A stretch of 64,000 nt of DNA from Cylindrotheca closterium (lineage: Eukaryota > Bacillariophyta > Bacillariophyceae > Bacillariales > Bacillariaceae). Numbering within the stretch: the first letter of the stretch is position 1; every line of letters starts with the position of its first letter. The notes under the pieces are model-generated. The model did no database searches. It worked only from the letters and a program-made list of their open reading frames with translations, and was not told the DNA's origin. Position numbers and translations under genes: made by a program. The stretch is from the NCBI GenBank assembly GCA_933822405.4, contig CAKOGP040000335.1, positions 525,108 through 589,107 of the forward strand, written 5' to 3'. Below, piece by piece: positions 39,233 through 51,065 of this stretch.

Positions 39233-42200
39233 ATGCCGTTTCCAAGGCCACAAAGAGGAGACGCAAAAGATGTGTTCGAAGATCACCACCAACCTGACGA
39301 TTACAATCATCGCGGCAATTATCCTCAAATCTACTCTGCTCCTACCGTCGATACATTGGACACGTTACAAAATACCTCCATGGCTTCCGCGACGCCTCTT
39401 CCTCAAATCAAAATGGTCAAGACGAACAAAAAAGTGCACAGATCGGACAAGGAGTTTCAAATTCCTGAAGACAGCATGCACGTAACGGTGCGCAAGGTTC
39501 CCATTTCCCAACGATCCGTCTTTAGCCGCAAACATCCACCCTTACCACAAGAAATTGCTCATCTTTCTCGCAAACGAATATCCCCTAGCATGCAACAATT
39601 GGCCCTCATTCACAAGGTTCAAAACATGACCCACTGTTCCCAGCTTAACTTTGGACCTTCGGTGGGACGAGCCGCCGACTCGTTGGCACCTCTATCTTTG
39701 TTTGAGGCAAGCAAAAAGAGAGATGGACGATATCGGTCCATTGATCCCATCCAAGCGACGGTCCAAGCCTTGCCACCCAATCCACCATTGCTGAGCAATC
39801 GAAAACACCGATTGCCATTGAGGTCCGATGTTGGATTCCCTGGAGCCTCGCTGGAAGAAATTCAACAAAAACAAAAGGAAATCGCCAATGAAACCGAATG
39901 GGAAGAAGCTTCGCCTCGGTTAATTGTATTGGTCACATCCGACGACATTGGAATAGTGACCACGATTCAAGACGAAGGATCGCTGGGAGGACCTGAACTC
40001 TTGTATCAAAAGGAATGCAATCGAAAGCACTTTCATCAGTTGCCAGCAGAACATGATAATGGCAGCACTACGACTATTCATTTGGATCGACAATATCGAA
40101 CATCCTCATTGGCACCTCCCTTGGATGCCACCTTTTCGAGGAGTATGGGTTGGAGACCCCGGGCCTTCCATGATCGGCAACCGGAAATGTTCTATTCGCT
40201 CGTGTGTCCACTGTCGATTGACTTTGCCGTGGGCAACATTGAACCACTGGTGTGTTCCTTGACGCTGTATAGTTTGCACGACGATAATGAGAATGAATTA
40301 CCATCGGGCAAGACGAGTGAAGAGTTTTGGTTTCCCGCGGGGGATTGGAAGGGCCGGGTGGCCATTGATTCCTTATTGCCGACGGAAGGAGGAAAAGGTG
40401 GACCGAGTCCAGAAGCCATTGCCAAGTGGCTGAAACGAAAATACAAGGCAATCTTTGCACACGATCCATATCTGGTGGACACCAAGGATATCTTTGTCGT
40501 CTTGCAAATCTATAAGGTCTTGCATGTCGATTTGGCGGCGGCCTACCTTCAGTCCAAAAGCAATGGGTCCGAATTCGATTTAAATACCTTTCAAACGGAC
40601 AAACAGGGCTATAAGAGGAATATTCAAAAGTACGGCAAAAAAGATGAGGCAACCAAGGCGGCATTTCGAGCAAATTCGGCGATGGAGAGTTTTGGGACGC
40701 AGTTTCTATCACCGCTTTCGTTTGGGGTTACGCCGCTGTTCCCGGTAACGGGAAAATTTGAGAACCAAGAGGACGACTACCTATGGCCACAGGGGCATGT
40801 GGCCAAGGATGTTCAATTGTTCGCTTATCCTCCCATGCCCGAGTCCCAAGAGGAATTCGTGTCAAGGCTCAAGCAGCTTGCTCTAAGGCATGAAGGTGTT
40901 CTGCAGGAGCAGCAGCTATTATTATCCAACGAGGCTTCGTTTGGAGATGACAACTTTTTCAACCCTTCTTTTTCCTTTGGGTCGTTTGAAAATAGTGCCG
41001 ACGAAGCCACCACTTCATCCTCCACCAAGAAAAAGAAGACTGGGGTAAGCCGCCTGTTCAAATCATCTTCCAAAAAGCAGGATGTTGCCACCAAAATTAG
41101 TGTTTCGGATCAAAATACGGAAGTGACATCAACATCAGCGAGCCTATTCAATAATGATATTGTCGAGACGCAAAAGATCGCTGGTACTGCTACCTTTTTT
41201 AGTTCGGCTTTTGATGTGGACTTTTTGCAAGCCATGCTCTATACGCCTCCCGAGTTGGACACGTCTACGGGGGATAGCACTTTGCCAAGTGTCTTGGTCG
41301 ATGCGTCTGGTGAAGCGGCTGTCATGCTGGATCCCAAGAGCACCACCAACATAGTACGAGGGAACGTACGGAAACGATCCGACTTGATTCGGTTGCCATG
41401 TCGGGATGGATATTTGGATGCTTGTGATTTTCGGGAGATTTTGTTCTTGCCTCCACGAATACCAAAGAGCTACAGTCTGGACATTCCACCATCCTTTCGA
41501 TCTTTGTTCAATTTCTTGTTTCTGTATCCCAGATTACTGCGACAAGATTCGTCAGCCTCGTCTTCGAAAAAGACCAATCGGCAGCGTTATAGTCTGCGGA
41601 TACGGCTGATACAGGTTACGAGCGAAGAGGTTGGGGGTAAGCGACAAACCAAAAATGTCACTTTCACATCCTTCTATAATCCAGCTCCTTGGGCTGGACC
41701 ATCCATGCTGAAGTCAGTCTTTACACGGGTTCCAGGGGATGACGTCAAGCATGACTTGCAGCGGGTCGGGATTCCTATGAGAGATGAGTTTAAGTTGCGT
41801 CTACCAATGCTCATTGATGGAAGCTTCTTTTTGCATTTCACCTTGTTTGCAGTGGATTTAGACGACGAACTCGCAAATGGTGACGATTCCTCTGGCATTT
41901 CAACGCACCCAGTATCCGAAACGACCATTCCCTTGGCTAGTTACTCGCCGGCGGATCCAAAAACAGGCGCGAGGGCTATGGTCATCATACCAAACGGAAA
42001 TCATCGACTGAAACTAGGTGACTTTCAACTACAAGTGGAGACTCGTCTTTATAGTTCGGTGCATTTGTCCGATCCAGCTGTTGCTGCAACACTTCGGGAT
42101 TTCCCATTTGTCAACGATGATGGTGGGCAGAATCAAGAAGCGATGATAAATCGAGTGAAGAGCGAATCAAGCTCCAACGACACTCATGATAGGCTGTCGT

Positions 42201-45200
42201 ACTCTGGATTACTCACTTCAGCATCTGGAAATGCCCTGGCTGGACAATTTCAACTTTTGCTCCTGATGCACATGTCCAATCTAATCAATCTTCGAAACAA
42301 CAAAACTATTGAAAGTGATGAACGGATATTAATGGAAAGGGTACTGAGTCTTCTCCATGTTTGCAAACAAATCAAGAACTCATTCTCGTCTACATCGGAA
42401 TCGTCAATAAGGGAAGAACGCTTTCGGATGTTCATCAAGACTGCGATTGATATGTTTGATGAAAACACCTTGAAGTCGACGGATGGTATGATTGAAGAGG
42501 AAGAAGATAGTGGGCACGAAGAGGATAGGTTTGGACGCAGTAATCGCTTCAACCAGTCAGTAGGCAACAGCGTAACTCTTCAAGATGTGGAAGAAGAAGA
42601 TCAATTCGATGGCGGGGCTGTTCGAAGGCGGAAGAAAGATCCATTGGGGGATATGGAAATCAGGTTGACTCGAACATTTTCCATTCAGAAGAATTCAGAA
42701 CACACCTTTTCACGCGTTGCGTATGGAGCGAGCAAGACTGACAGGATGCGTCTCGAGGCAGAACTAGATAGTCGAACGCACTATGTCGATGACGACGAAA
42801 CTGTTGTGACAGTCGAGACGAGATTGACAGAAGCCAGAGAGATATTTGAGAGATCAAAGAGCAAGTTAGGAGGACCGAAGAGTTCCGGAGGGGACTCAAT
42901 AGCTGCCGATTCTTCCGATGGCCGGGATGAAGTTGCTAATGGCCTTCATGGTTTCAGTGCTTATGCACGATCGCTAGGAGGACTTGGTATTGCGCAAAGG
43001 GCGAAAAATGCTGCCCAGATAATCATCGCTCCGTGCGTTGCAGCAGTTCCGGCAGGGCTGCAATCAAATGTGGCATCGTTGTTTACTGATCGAATCAATC
43101 CCCACGTTGCAAATGGTGGAGATAGCCAAGCAGGTATTGAGTCCAATCCATCAGCCATGAAACTGGAATCAGGAATTGACGAAAACGGCATGGTGGTCGT
43201 AAGTGTATTCGCTTCAAGCCGTTTTCTCATATCGTGGAATCTGACATCTTGCATGTTCTCTTTTTGGGTCAACCTTAGGATCGGGTGTTGTACAGCCCTG
43301 GATCAGACATCGAGGAAGAGGATGCTGCTGAGTTAGGCGATACGCTATCACACTCTGGATCTGCGTATTACACGAGTGAAGGGACGTTCAGATCTCCTTT
43401 CAACTGTCAAGTGTTACGCTTCTCCATTAGCGGGGAACGAAATAGCGATAACAGATACCTTCCAATTGGAAGGGGCGATTACATCTATGAGTCGCTGCTA
43501 GTTCTTTGGTTGCGTGCCTGGATGAGTCAATCCGGCGATATGTCGACCTTAGACATTGGCGCTACATCAAAGGGAAAACACGCCCAGATGTTTTTCGATC
43601 ACTTGGATGTCTTGATTCCAATTGTTCTCAAGTCCATTGTGCTTAGATATAGCAAGGCAGTGGAAGCTCCACAATCACGAATCTCTCGGGTCATCGTTGA
43701 TCAGGGGCATATGAACGTGTTGGCGTCCTTTGTCGAAATGCTGGCTTTGTTTGTTATGAACCAGGCAGCAGAAGGATTAGAAACTACAGGCGATGCTAGC
43801 GCTGGTCTTGAAGGAGCACTTGTGAACGTGGACTTTGTCGTCGACTTTTTTGTGGGCTTGTGCGCTGTTTTCCATCCAGCACAAATCGATATTTTGCTGA
43901 ATAAACTCTTCGACGTTCTTAGGCAATGTGATGGCAAGAAAAGAGGCTCAGAACAGACCCAAGGCGGCCTTGACTGGTCTGATGATACATTACGCCGTTC
44001 AAAATGCTCGAGAAAGCTTCGGCTTAGAATTATCGAACGCCTTGCTGTCTTGCCCAACTTCGTTGCTCTGAATTACCCGCGGCGAGTAATGAGCGAAAAA
44101 ATAGCTGGACGAAAGACGAAGGAGTCTTGGACGAAGCAACACAGTGACTCGACTGCCAATGAGCCAGCTCCATCAGGTGATTTGCTAAACAGTGGAGATG
44201 ATCTCCTACCGAAGAGTGGCTGGCTCGCAGAACTTTTAACAACTGAGGCGCTTTCAATTTGCTCACAAGCATGCCAAGCTGTTGTTGAAGAAGCGATGGC
44301 ACATATCGAGACTCAATCGGCGAAGAAGAATGGGCGCCGCCCAGCTGACGCCCCGAAACAAAAACCCAATGCGCCTTTGAGTCGAGATGACTTACTGATG
44401 TTCCAGTCAATCGCCATTCATGCCATTACGGTTGTATATGAATTGCTCTTGAGGCGTCACGCCATGGATATCAGATTCCAACGGGATAGCAGTCGTGGAA
44501 GAATAGCAGCCTTGTTCGCCAAGCCGGTTTTCGACGCGTCGCTTTCTAGCATCCGTTGGCTTGCAAGATTGGAATCGACACATAAGGTCAGATCGCTTTG
44601 GCTTCTCTGCTTTGTGTACCTGCTCCAAGAAGTGCCAGAAAACTTGCTTCGACAAGCAGTGCGGTCTTATAGTAATCCAAAGGTAAGGATACGGTGTGAT
44701 GCGCTCCGCCGAAGCAGTTTCACTGACACCGCATGTTTGTCCAAAGAATATTCGCATTCATCGATTCATTCGCCTCCTTCGGCTTGGAAGCTCGTCGTTC
44801 CAGAGCTTCTTTGATCAGGAGCGTCACGGGACACTTCCATCGGAAATCGACAAGGCCATTTCGCCATGGCTTTTGCAGGTACGTGCTATTCTTATGTGAT
44901 GCATGCGATTGAAATAGCATAGCTTATTTTTCTTGTGCACGGGCCCGCAGGAATCGTTCAACACCATGTGTGCAACAACAATTGTGGTTGTTGAAGAGTG
45001 CGCAAGTCCACTTTCCATGTATCCAAGCGAGCAAAAGGCGATCGTCCAAGGAATTTTGGATCTTCTGCTTCACGTGCTGACAACTCCGCAATCAGCAGTA
45101 ACGCATTTGCGAGCGATTGGTGGGGCTATTCAAGCACTGGAGAGTTTTGGAGTGGACATTTTCCTTGAGGTCACCGGAGATAGTTTGCAGCACTGGCTAC

Positions 45201-46885
45201 GTGTTGTCCTCGGGTTGATGAATAGTGTGGCTCTGTCTGTCCGTTCCATTGCTGTTGACTTCGTTGTATCACTCATGGGTAGTACTTTTGATGCAATGGG
45301 AAACATCCATGAGCTGGCCCTGACGTTTGCTACAGTACTTCCTGAGGTTGCAGCGCGTGAAATCGCATTGCATAGTGTTTCTGGACATGTCGAAACTATC
45401 GAACATATCGAAAAGTCATTATGGCCTCTTCGGCGATCGTTTGCAGACATTGAAGATGCTAACCCGCTTGATGACGATCGTGTTGATCCCCAGCTTGCAC
45501 CGATCTTGTCGGAATTCTGCAGAACATGCCAGGCACTTCTCGACGGGGTCTTAATTGAAGTGAGGCTCCAAGGGAGCGCCTTCAACATCGTTGGGACACA
45601 AATCCGAGAACAGCCAGTTGAAAGCTACATTTTCGATGCTGACGAAGAATCGATATTTGAGGCAGCGAGCTTTTTCGTTCCCGAAACAGCCCCTATCCAA
45701 CGTGTTCGCTGGCTGCTGACCCTCAAGTCACTACACAAGGCGAAAGGTCAATGGGTGGAAGCAGCTGAATGCTTAGTTATATGCGCCAAGACAATATGTG
45801 ATTCTATACCACACCTACGTCATGTCTGGAGACCAAGTCGATTCGCACTATGGTCGGACGAGAGGAGATCACTTTGGCTATCGACTGTTGGACAAGATAT
45901 TGATAATCCCGAAAAAGGCAATGCTCAAGTGATGAACTTTGCAGGACGTTTCCTCGAGCCAGACTTCTTCAATTTTGCCAACAAGAACGAAAGCGACTCC
46001 CTGAGGCTTCCTCAACCTACCGTTTCAGACATGTGTACCCTTCTCACTGTTATTACCAAGGAATCAGTATCATTTTATCTGAAAGAAGAAGGAATGGACA
46101 GCCTTGCATATTCTCGCCTAGAATCTCTTGTCAAAGTGCTGATGAGCATTCTTGATGACCATGGTATTGTTGACCTAGGAGGCACACGAACGAGACTTGG
46201 AAAAAATATTTTGCGAAAGCAACAGGTCGAAGAAGAAGCTGCTCTGCGGAAGGTTATTGCCAGCATCAGTTTGGACATGACAAAACTCGCTGAACGGTTG
46301 CTTTTGATTGCCGAAGATGAACCAAACGATGATTCTCCAACTAAACAGACGTCCGACCAAAGCAGCACGAAGGAACGGCATGCTTATTTTGTTCGAGTCC
46401 TTTTGTCAGGTAAAAAGCCAACTCGCTTTCTTGAGAGTACAACTCTGCCCACATTTTTGGAATGGCAAACACCGTGTATCTGTCGAGTACCAAAAGGAAT
46501 TGCTGATGCCGTGCTGAATTACACGCCAAAAAATGTTGAAGACAGACTATGCGAAGCCTTTGGAAGCTCTCTACGCAATGCACTTCTGAAGAGTGGTAGC
46601 AATGTCACCATTGTCACTGGAAGCAAACCACAGGTAACAGAACCGAAGAATGGGGTCATTTTAGATATCGGCATTGTCAAAATGAACACAGCATTTTCCG
46701 CAGGTGATGACGGCAGTGACTTCGCGCAGCAAGGAAAACACTTTTTGTACCACAAATCATCTTCTGCAAATGGTGGTAAAGGAAGCACCGTGAAAATGAC
46801 TGTCGCTCATCCATTCCCTTGTCCACTCTCGCGTCAGCGAACCATCCTGACGTCCGAATTGATGACTTCAAAACCATTCCAATGA
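39233..46885 (+). CDS. DOCK-family guanine nucleotide exchange factor (zizimin-like), four exons
   Basis: Exons 39233-43198, 43279-44682, 44747-44878 and 44951-46885, all phase 0 (introns 80, 64 and 72 bp), give 2478 aa. DOCK proteins activate Rac/Cdc42-type GTPases. A DHR-1 (C2) domain is clear near residues 740-960: FRSLFNFLFLYPRLLRQ, LRIRLIQV, TFTSFYNPAPW, DEFKLRLPMLIDGSFFLHFT, ETTIPLASYSP and LQVETRLYSSVHLSDP, the DOCK C/D-subfamily layout. Long helical repeats follow. The C-terminal DHR-2 is divergent but recognisable from VRWLLTLKSLHKAKGQWVEA (about 2085) to AYFVRVLLSGKKPTRF and its tail. The third exon is small (44 codons) and its acceptor (TCCAAAG) was chosen because only it keeps the frame. 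The stop lies 15 bp from the convergent UPF0301 gene. Confidence 0.85.
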
Positions 46886-46900
46886 TAAATGACGAACCAA

Positions 46901-48739
46901 TCATCTGTAATACTCAGCATTTCCAAGAAGAAATATTTTGATCCAAGTCAAAAGTGCCTCGTCTGAGAGGTTGGCGACAGTCATGTCGCTGCCGAAAACG
47001 CAGCGACCCTTCACAACGTCACCTTCCAGCTGGTTACTTCCGCCTTCCTCCCAAGCTCCTAAGATGCTGGAGAAATTATCGCGCAGTGAATCGTCTGTGA
47101 TCAACTTCTGTTGCCCAAGATGCGACAAAACCTTAACGGCCGTATGACTAGAAATGTTTTCAAACTTGCCATCAATAACTTCTCCTTTGATTCCACCAGA
47201 TCCTTCCTCTCCTTTCTGCCATGTACAAAAACCTTGAACCACCAAAAAGTTGTGAGTTGTGGCGACGCCATTTGCCAAGGAGTCAACTACTTGTTCGTAA
47301 CTGCATGTCTGGAGGCAGCCGTTTCCCCCCAAAATCTGTCCAACCTTGTGAGTACCAAAATAGAACCAAAGAAGTGGATCTTCGTCACCTCGTCCATCAG
47401 GACCACCAAATCGGATGGGAAACACAACCTTGGTACCATCTGACAAGTCGATTTCGATACCATCACTAGAAGGCAAATGAAGGGTTACTCCAACGGACAC
47501 ATCGTCAGATTCTTGCAAGAGCAGCAATATGGATTTGTGAAAAAACTGATCTTGTAGCAGGAAAGGGGATTCTTCTTGCGAAGATCCTCGTAGCAGAGAA
47601 CCCGTTTGAATTTGCGAGGTTTGGCCAGATGCTCGAATGGCTTGATAAATGTCGGTATCTTCCACATAGGTCTCATCCATATCTGGTTCTGGTACCATGA
47701 GCATTTTGGTGGCCCATTCTTTGAGCATTAAGTCTTGAAAGTCACTAACAGCCTGCCCTTCTTGCTCTGGGGAATCATCGTCCTCCTCTTGGTCGTTACT
47801 TTGCTTGTCCAAAGCTCCCACGATACGTTTCCACATGTCCAGTCCTACCTCTCGCGGATCATTGTCAGATTGTCGCAAGGTTGTCAAGTCAGACCATAGA
47901 GTATCGGAATCGACCGAAACAATACTCCAGGAACCTCGTTTTACCTCTCGTTCCAATTGCCCTGGATCCCAACCACAAAATCCATAAAATGTAAAGCAAG
48001 CGTCAGGGGTCAGTGAACCTTCGTCCAATAGGGCACGGGCCCCCAAATGACTAGTCAAGTATACCCCCGGCAAGACTTCATCCGAAACACTCTTAGCCAC
48101 CGTTGAAGTATCATTGTGCAAACACACAATGAGAGGGTTTTCAAACTCATCGTGCAGCCCAGCAATATCACCACCAAAAAACATGCGCCAGGAAGTATCG
48201 GTACCACTACCATTATGTTCATCATCATCATCACCATCGTCGTCTTCAAATACTTGCTCGCCGTCATCGCCGTAGTAGACAATATCTTGATCCTTCAGAT
48301 TGAGATTGGACGGTCTATTGAGTACAATCCCCTGCGTGAATTCATTTTCCTCGTGTTCGACTAGCAACACGACGCATTTGGCAAAGTAGGGCTGTCGCAA
48401 ATCATGACACCCCAGACTGTCTTCGACTCGACTGACCACCAAGGAACCCCTTTCAATCAACATGCCAGCATCGTACGTCCACGACTTGGGAGATGATGAA
48501 GATGACGATGGTGATGATGGCAGATCCTTGCTGTTCTCTCCCTGCACAAGTTTGGCACGAAAGGCTCTCCAGTCGTCTTGTGTGTTGCCTTCACCACCGG
48601 TACTGCTGGAGGTTTGTTGTCTCGTCTTCTTGGCAAAGCGAGAAAGCCTTGTTGGATTGTTCGATAAAGGCTGAAAACCAGCCGACCAATCGGTCCTCAT
48701 GGCCATCAATAGTAGGATGAATCGAATTATCCTACACAT
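46901..48739 (-). CDS. Plastid-type protein with two UPF0301 (YqgE/AlgH) domains
   Basis: 612 aa from the ATG at 48739, which opens MCRIIRFILLLMAMRTDWSA followed by GFQP, a signal peptide plus Phe-containing plastid pre-sequence; an ATG 63 bp upstream is possible but masks the signal. Domain 1 (about 85-280): DAGMLIERGSLVVSRVE, KCVVLLVEHEENEFTQGIVL, NRPSN, FFGGDIAG and FTFYGFCGWDPGQLEREVKR, all UPF0301 hallmarks. Domain 2 (about 360-600) is weaker: GSLLRGSS, KSILLLLQESDDVSVGVTLH, FGGPDGRG and VVQGFCTWQKGE. An acidic loop (EDDDGDDDDE) lies within domain 1. Bacterial members are single-domain and of unknown biochemical role; plants also have plastid members. Two domains in one chain make this longer than usual. 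Confidence 0.87.
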   Translation of the reverse strand: MCRIIRFILLLMAMRTDWSAGFQPLSNNPTRLSRFAKKTRQQTSSSTGGEGNTQDDWRAFRAKLVQGENSKDLPSSPSSSSSSPKSWTYDAGMLIERGSLVVSRVEDSLGCHDLRQPYFAKCVVLLVEHEENEFTQGIVLNRPSNLNLKDQDIVYYGDDGEQVFEDDDGDDDDEHNGSGTDTSWRMFFGGDIAGLHDEFENPLIVCLHNDTSTVAKSVSDEVLPGVYLTSHLGARALLDEGSLTPDACFTFYGFCGWDPGQLEREVKRGSWSIVSVDSDTLWSDLTTLRQSDNDPREVGLDMWKRIVGALDKQSNDQEEDDDSPEQEGQAVSDFQDLMLKEWATKMLMVPEPDMDETYVEDTDIYQAIRASGQTSQIQTGSLLRGSSQEESPFLLQDQFFHKSILLLLQESDDVSVGVTLHLPSSDGIEIDLSDGTKVVFPIRFGGPDGRGDEDPLLWFYFGTHKVGQILGGNGCLQTCSYEQVVDSLANGVATTHNFLVVQGFCTWQKGEEGSGGIKGEVIDGKFENISSHTAVKVLSHLGQQKLITDDSLRDNFSSILGAWEEGGSNQLEGDVVKGRCVFGSDMTVANLSDEALLTWIKIFLLGNAEYYR

Positions 48740-49005
48740 TGTTGTTTGTGTGTTAAAATGATTGTAATACCGAACTAACAGGGAACACGCATCACCATTC
48801 ATTCGTTCGTTGGTGATGAAAATGTGAAGTCGAACAAATCAATCGCTCACGGGATTGAAAACAATCCCGTCATGAGATGCGAACGGCGTCACCGCATCGG
48901 CGGGGTGTTGGCCGCATCATCATGCAATCTCATTCAAATATCTTCGCCTCTTTATTATACGGTACCATCCTTTTTCGTTTACCATCTAAGCGTATCCAAT
49001 CCAAC

Positions 49006-50447
49006 ATGTCTCAATATTCCTGGGCGAGAGCTCATACCAGAGCTGCAGCGGCCCTTGCGAGTGTGGCAGTGTCATCAGGAGGATACCTAATGTTGTGGCA
49101 ACAGCAGCAACAGTCACAAGAGGACGAGAATCATCCGTGCAATCAATCCTCTTCACGACTCCCATCGGCCTTTCATTTGAATAGTACTACTCAATCATCT
49201 GACAACAACAATACGACGGCCGCCATCCTTCCTGCTGCTGCCTTTCCAACCACAGCCCAGGCCTTGTGGTGGATGGCACAGGGCACGATTACTAGCAGTA
49301 CTACTGCTAAAACTACGCAATGCCAACCCAAGCCAGATCCCGGATATCCAGATCTTTCTCGCTTTGGCAAGCATTCTTACCTCAAGAAATACTTGACTCC
49401 TGAAATCTATGCCGCCTTGAAAAAGAAGAAAACAGCAAAAGGGGTCACGTTGGAAGATGTCATTCAATCCGGTGTCACTCTTCCTTATGGTGCTCGACCG
49501 GTTCGAGGTTGTGGGATTTACGCCGGTGATGCGGAATCCTACCAAGTGTTTGCCAAACTATTGGATCCCATTGTAGAAGATTGGCATCATTTGCGAAGCG
49601 ATTCGCTGCAAGCTCGATCCAATAAAGCCCTTCTGGCTGGACCCAAACAATCCAAGACATCCAGGAGCAGCGGCAAACCCGTCAAGGGGGCGCGGATTAG
49701 TCGTCAAGCCACCAATCTCAATCCAGGTTTTGTGCTGCGACAGAATTTGGATCCAGATGGTGAATACATTCTGCAAACCCGCATGCGAGTGGCTCGATCG
49801 GTGAGAGGATTTCCCTTTTCGCCCAAAATTAGTCGGGAACAGCGCCGCGAGTTGGAAGGATTGATTCAAGATTGTACACGGGACTTTCAAACAACCGAAG
49901 ATGAGGACTTGACAGGTACCTATACAAGGGTCATGGACATGACCAATGAACAACATGGCGATTGGATTCACCGGCATATCTTGTTTCATGATCCCGATGC
50001 CTTGTCGATAAGTGCTGGGTTGGGAAAGGATTGGCCGGATGCCCGAGGAATTTATATGAATCGTCATTCCATGTCAGCAGATCCAACAGACGCAGCGTCT
50101 TACAATGTATCTCCTGAGGTAATGATTTGGGTCAATGCGGAAGATCACTTGCGCATCATTTCCATGAACAAGGGAGGCGATTTATTGGGGGTCTTTACCC
50201 GTCTGAGCAAAGCAATTGGAGCATTGGAGGCATCTCTAAAGAAGCGTGGGTATGGGTACGAATCGGACCCATACCTGGGCTTTTTGAACACCTCCCCCGA
50301 GAACTTGGGCACGGCTCTACGAGCCAGTGTCTTTGTCAAGTTGCCTCGATTGGGCCGCGAACCAGGATTTGATGAATTGTTGGCACGGCTAAGACTGGAG
50401 GCATCTACCAGATTTCGAGGAGAATTCAACAACAATGCAAAGTATAC
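49006..50447 (+). CDS. Phosphagen (arginine/creatine-type) kinase, 3' end lost in the gap
   Basis: At least 480 codons before the gap. The ATG at 49006 (MSQYSWARAHTRAAAALASV) is favoured because it opens a mitochondrial-type pre-sequence with a hydrophobic step; the frame is open upstream to 48877. The kinase starts near residue 120: FGKHSYLKKYLTPEIYAALK, GVTLPYGARPVRGCGIYAGD, then YILQTRMRVARSVRGFPFSP, GDWIHRHILFHDPDALSISAGL, RGIYMNRHSMS and VWVNAEDHLRIISMNKGGDL. Phosphagen kinases transfer phosphate between ATP and a guanidino compound. Two changes at conserved sites are seen: the NEEDH box reads NAEDH, and the reactive-Cys motif CPxNLGT reads SPENLGT. The substrate cannot be inferred. Confidence 0.85.
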
Positions 50448-50728
50448 NNNNNNNNNNNNNNNNNNNNNNNNNNNNNNNNNNNNNNNNNNNNNNNNNNNNN
50501 NNNNNNNNNNNNNNNNNNNNNNNNNNNNNNNNNNNNNNNNNNNNNNNNNNNNNNNNNNNNNNNNNNNNNNNNNNNNNNNNNNNNNNNNNNNNNNNNNNNN
50601 NNNNNNNNNNNNNNNNNNNNNNNNNNNNNNNNNNNNNNNNNNNNNNNNNNNNNNNNNNNNNNNNNNNNNNNNNNNNNNNNNNNNNNNNNNNNNNNNNNNN
50701 NNNNNNNNNNNNNNNNNNNNNNNNNNNN
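50448..50728. other. Assembly gap (N run)
   Basis: 281 unknown bases. They remove the last part of the phosphagen kinase, which should need about 100 more codons. The true length may differ from the number of Ns. Confidence 0.95.
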
Positions 50729-51065
50729 TGTTCTTGGCTGATTCGCAGAGGAGAATCTCGTGCGAGCTTGGAGTTCTGGTTACACGCGATGCTTGCTCGA
50801 CGAGCTTCTTTCTCAACCGAACGCAATAATAAATTCAGTTGGAGTTGGACAAATCATCAACGAACTGTAAGAAAAATTTTAATCAGAAGATTTAGATAAT
50901 CACACAGACACACAGACACACACACATACTCTCACACAAGCCTTGTCACGACATATCCAAGCACACATACACAACTACTAGCTCTACACGAACCTGAAGA
51001 CAGAGACAGTAGTTAACGAAAGTGTTGTTGATAGAAATTTGCCATTTCAACAAAGACAACGAAGA
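50729..51065. other. Post-gap flank with CA microsatellite
   Basis: The first 100 bp after the gap are open in two plus frames but match no expected phosphagen kinase C-terminus, so I cannot assign them. A (CA)n/(CACAGA)n run lies at about 50901-50926. The remainder is the 5' flank of the next gene. Confidence 0.5.

Noticed and set aside
50389..50899. Frames that read through the run of Ns
   Set aside because: The gap length is arbitrary, so continuity across it means nothing.
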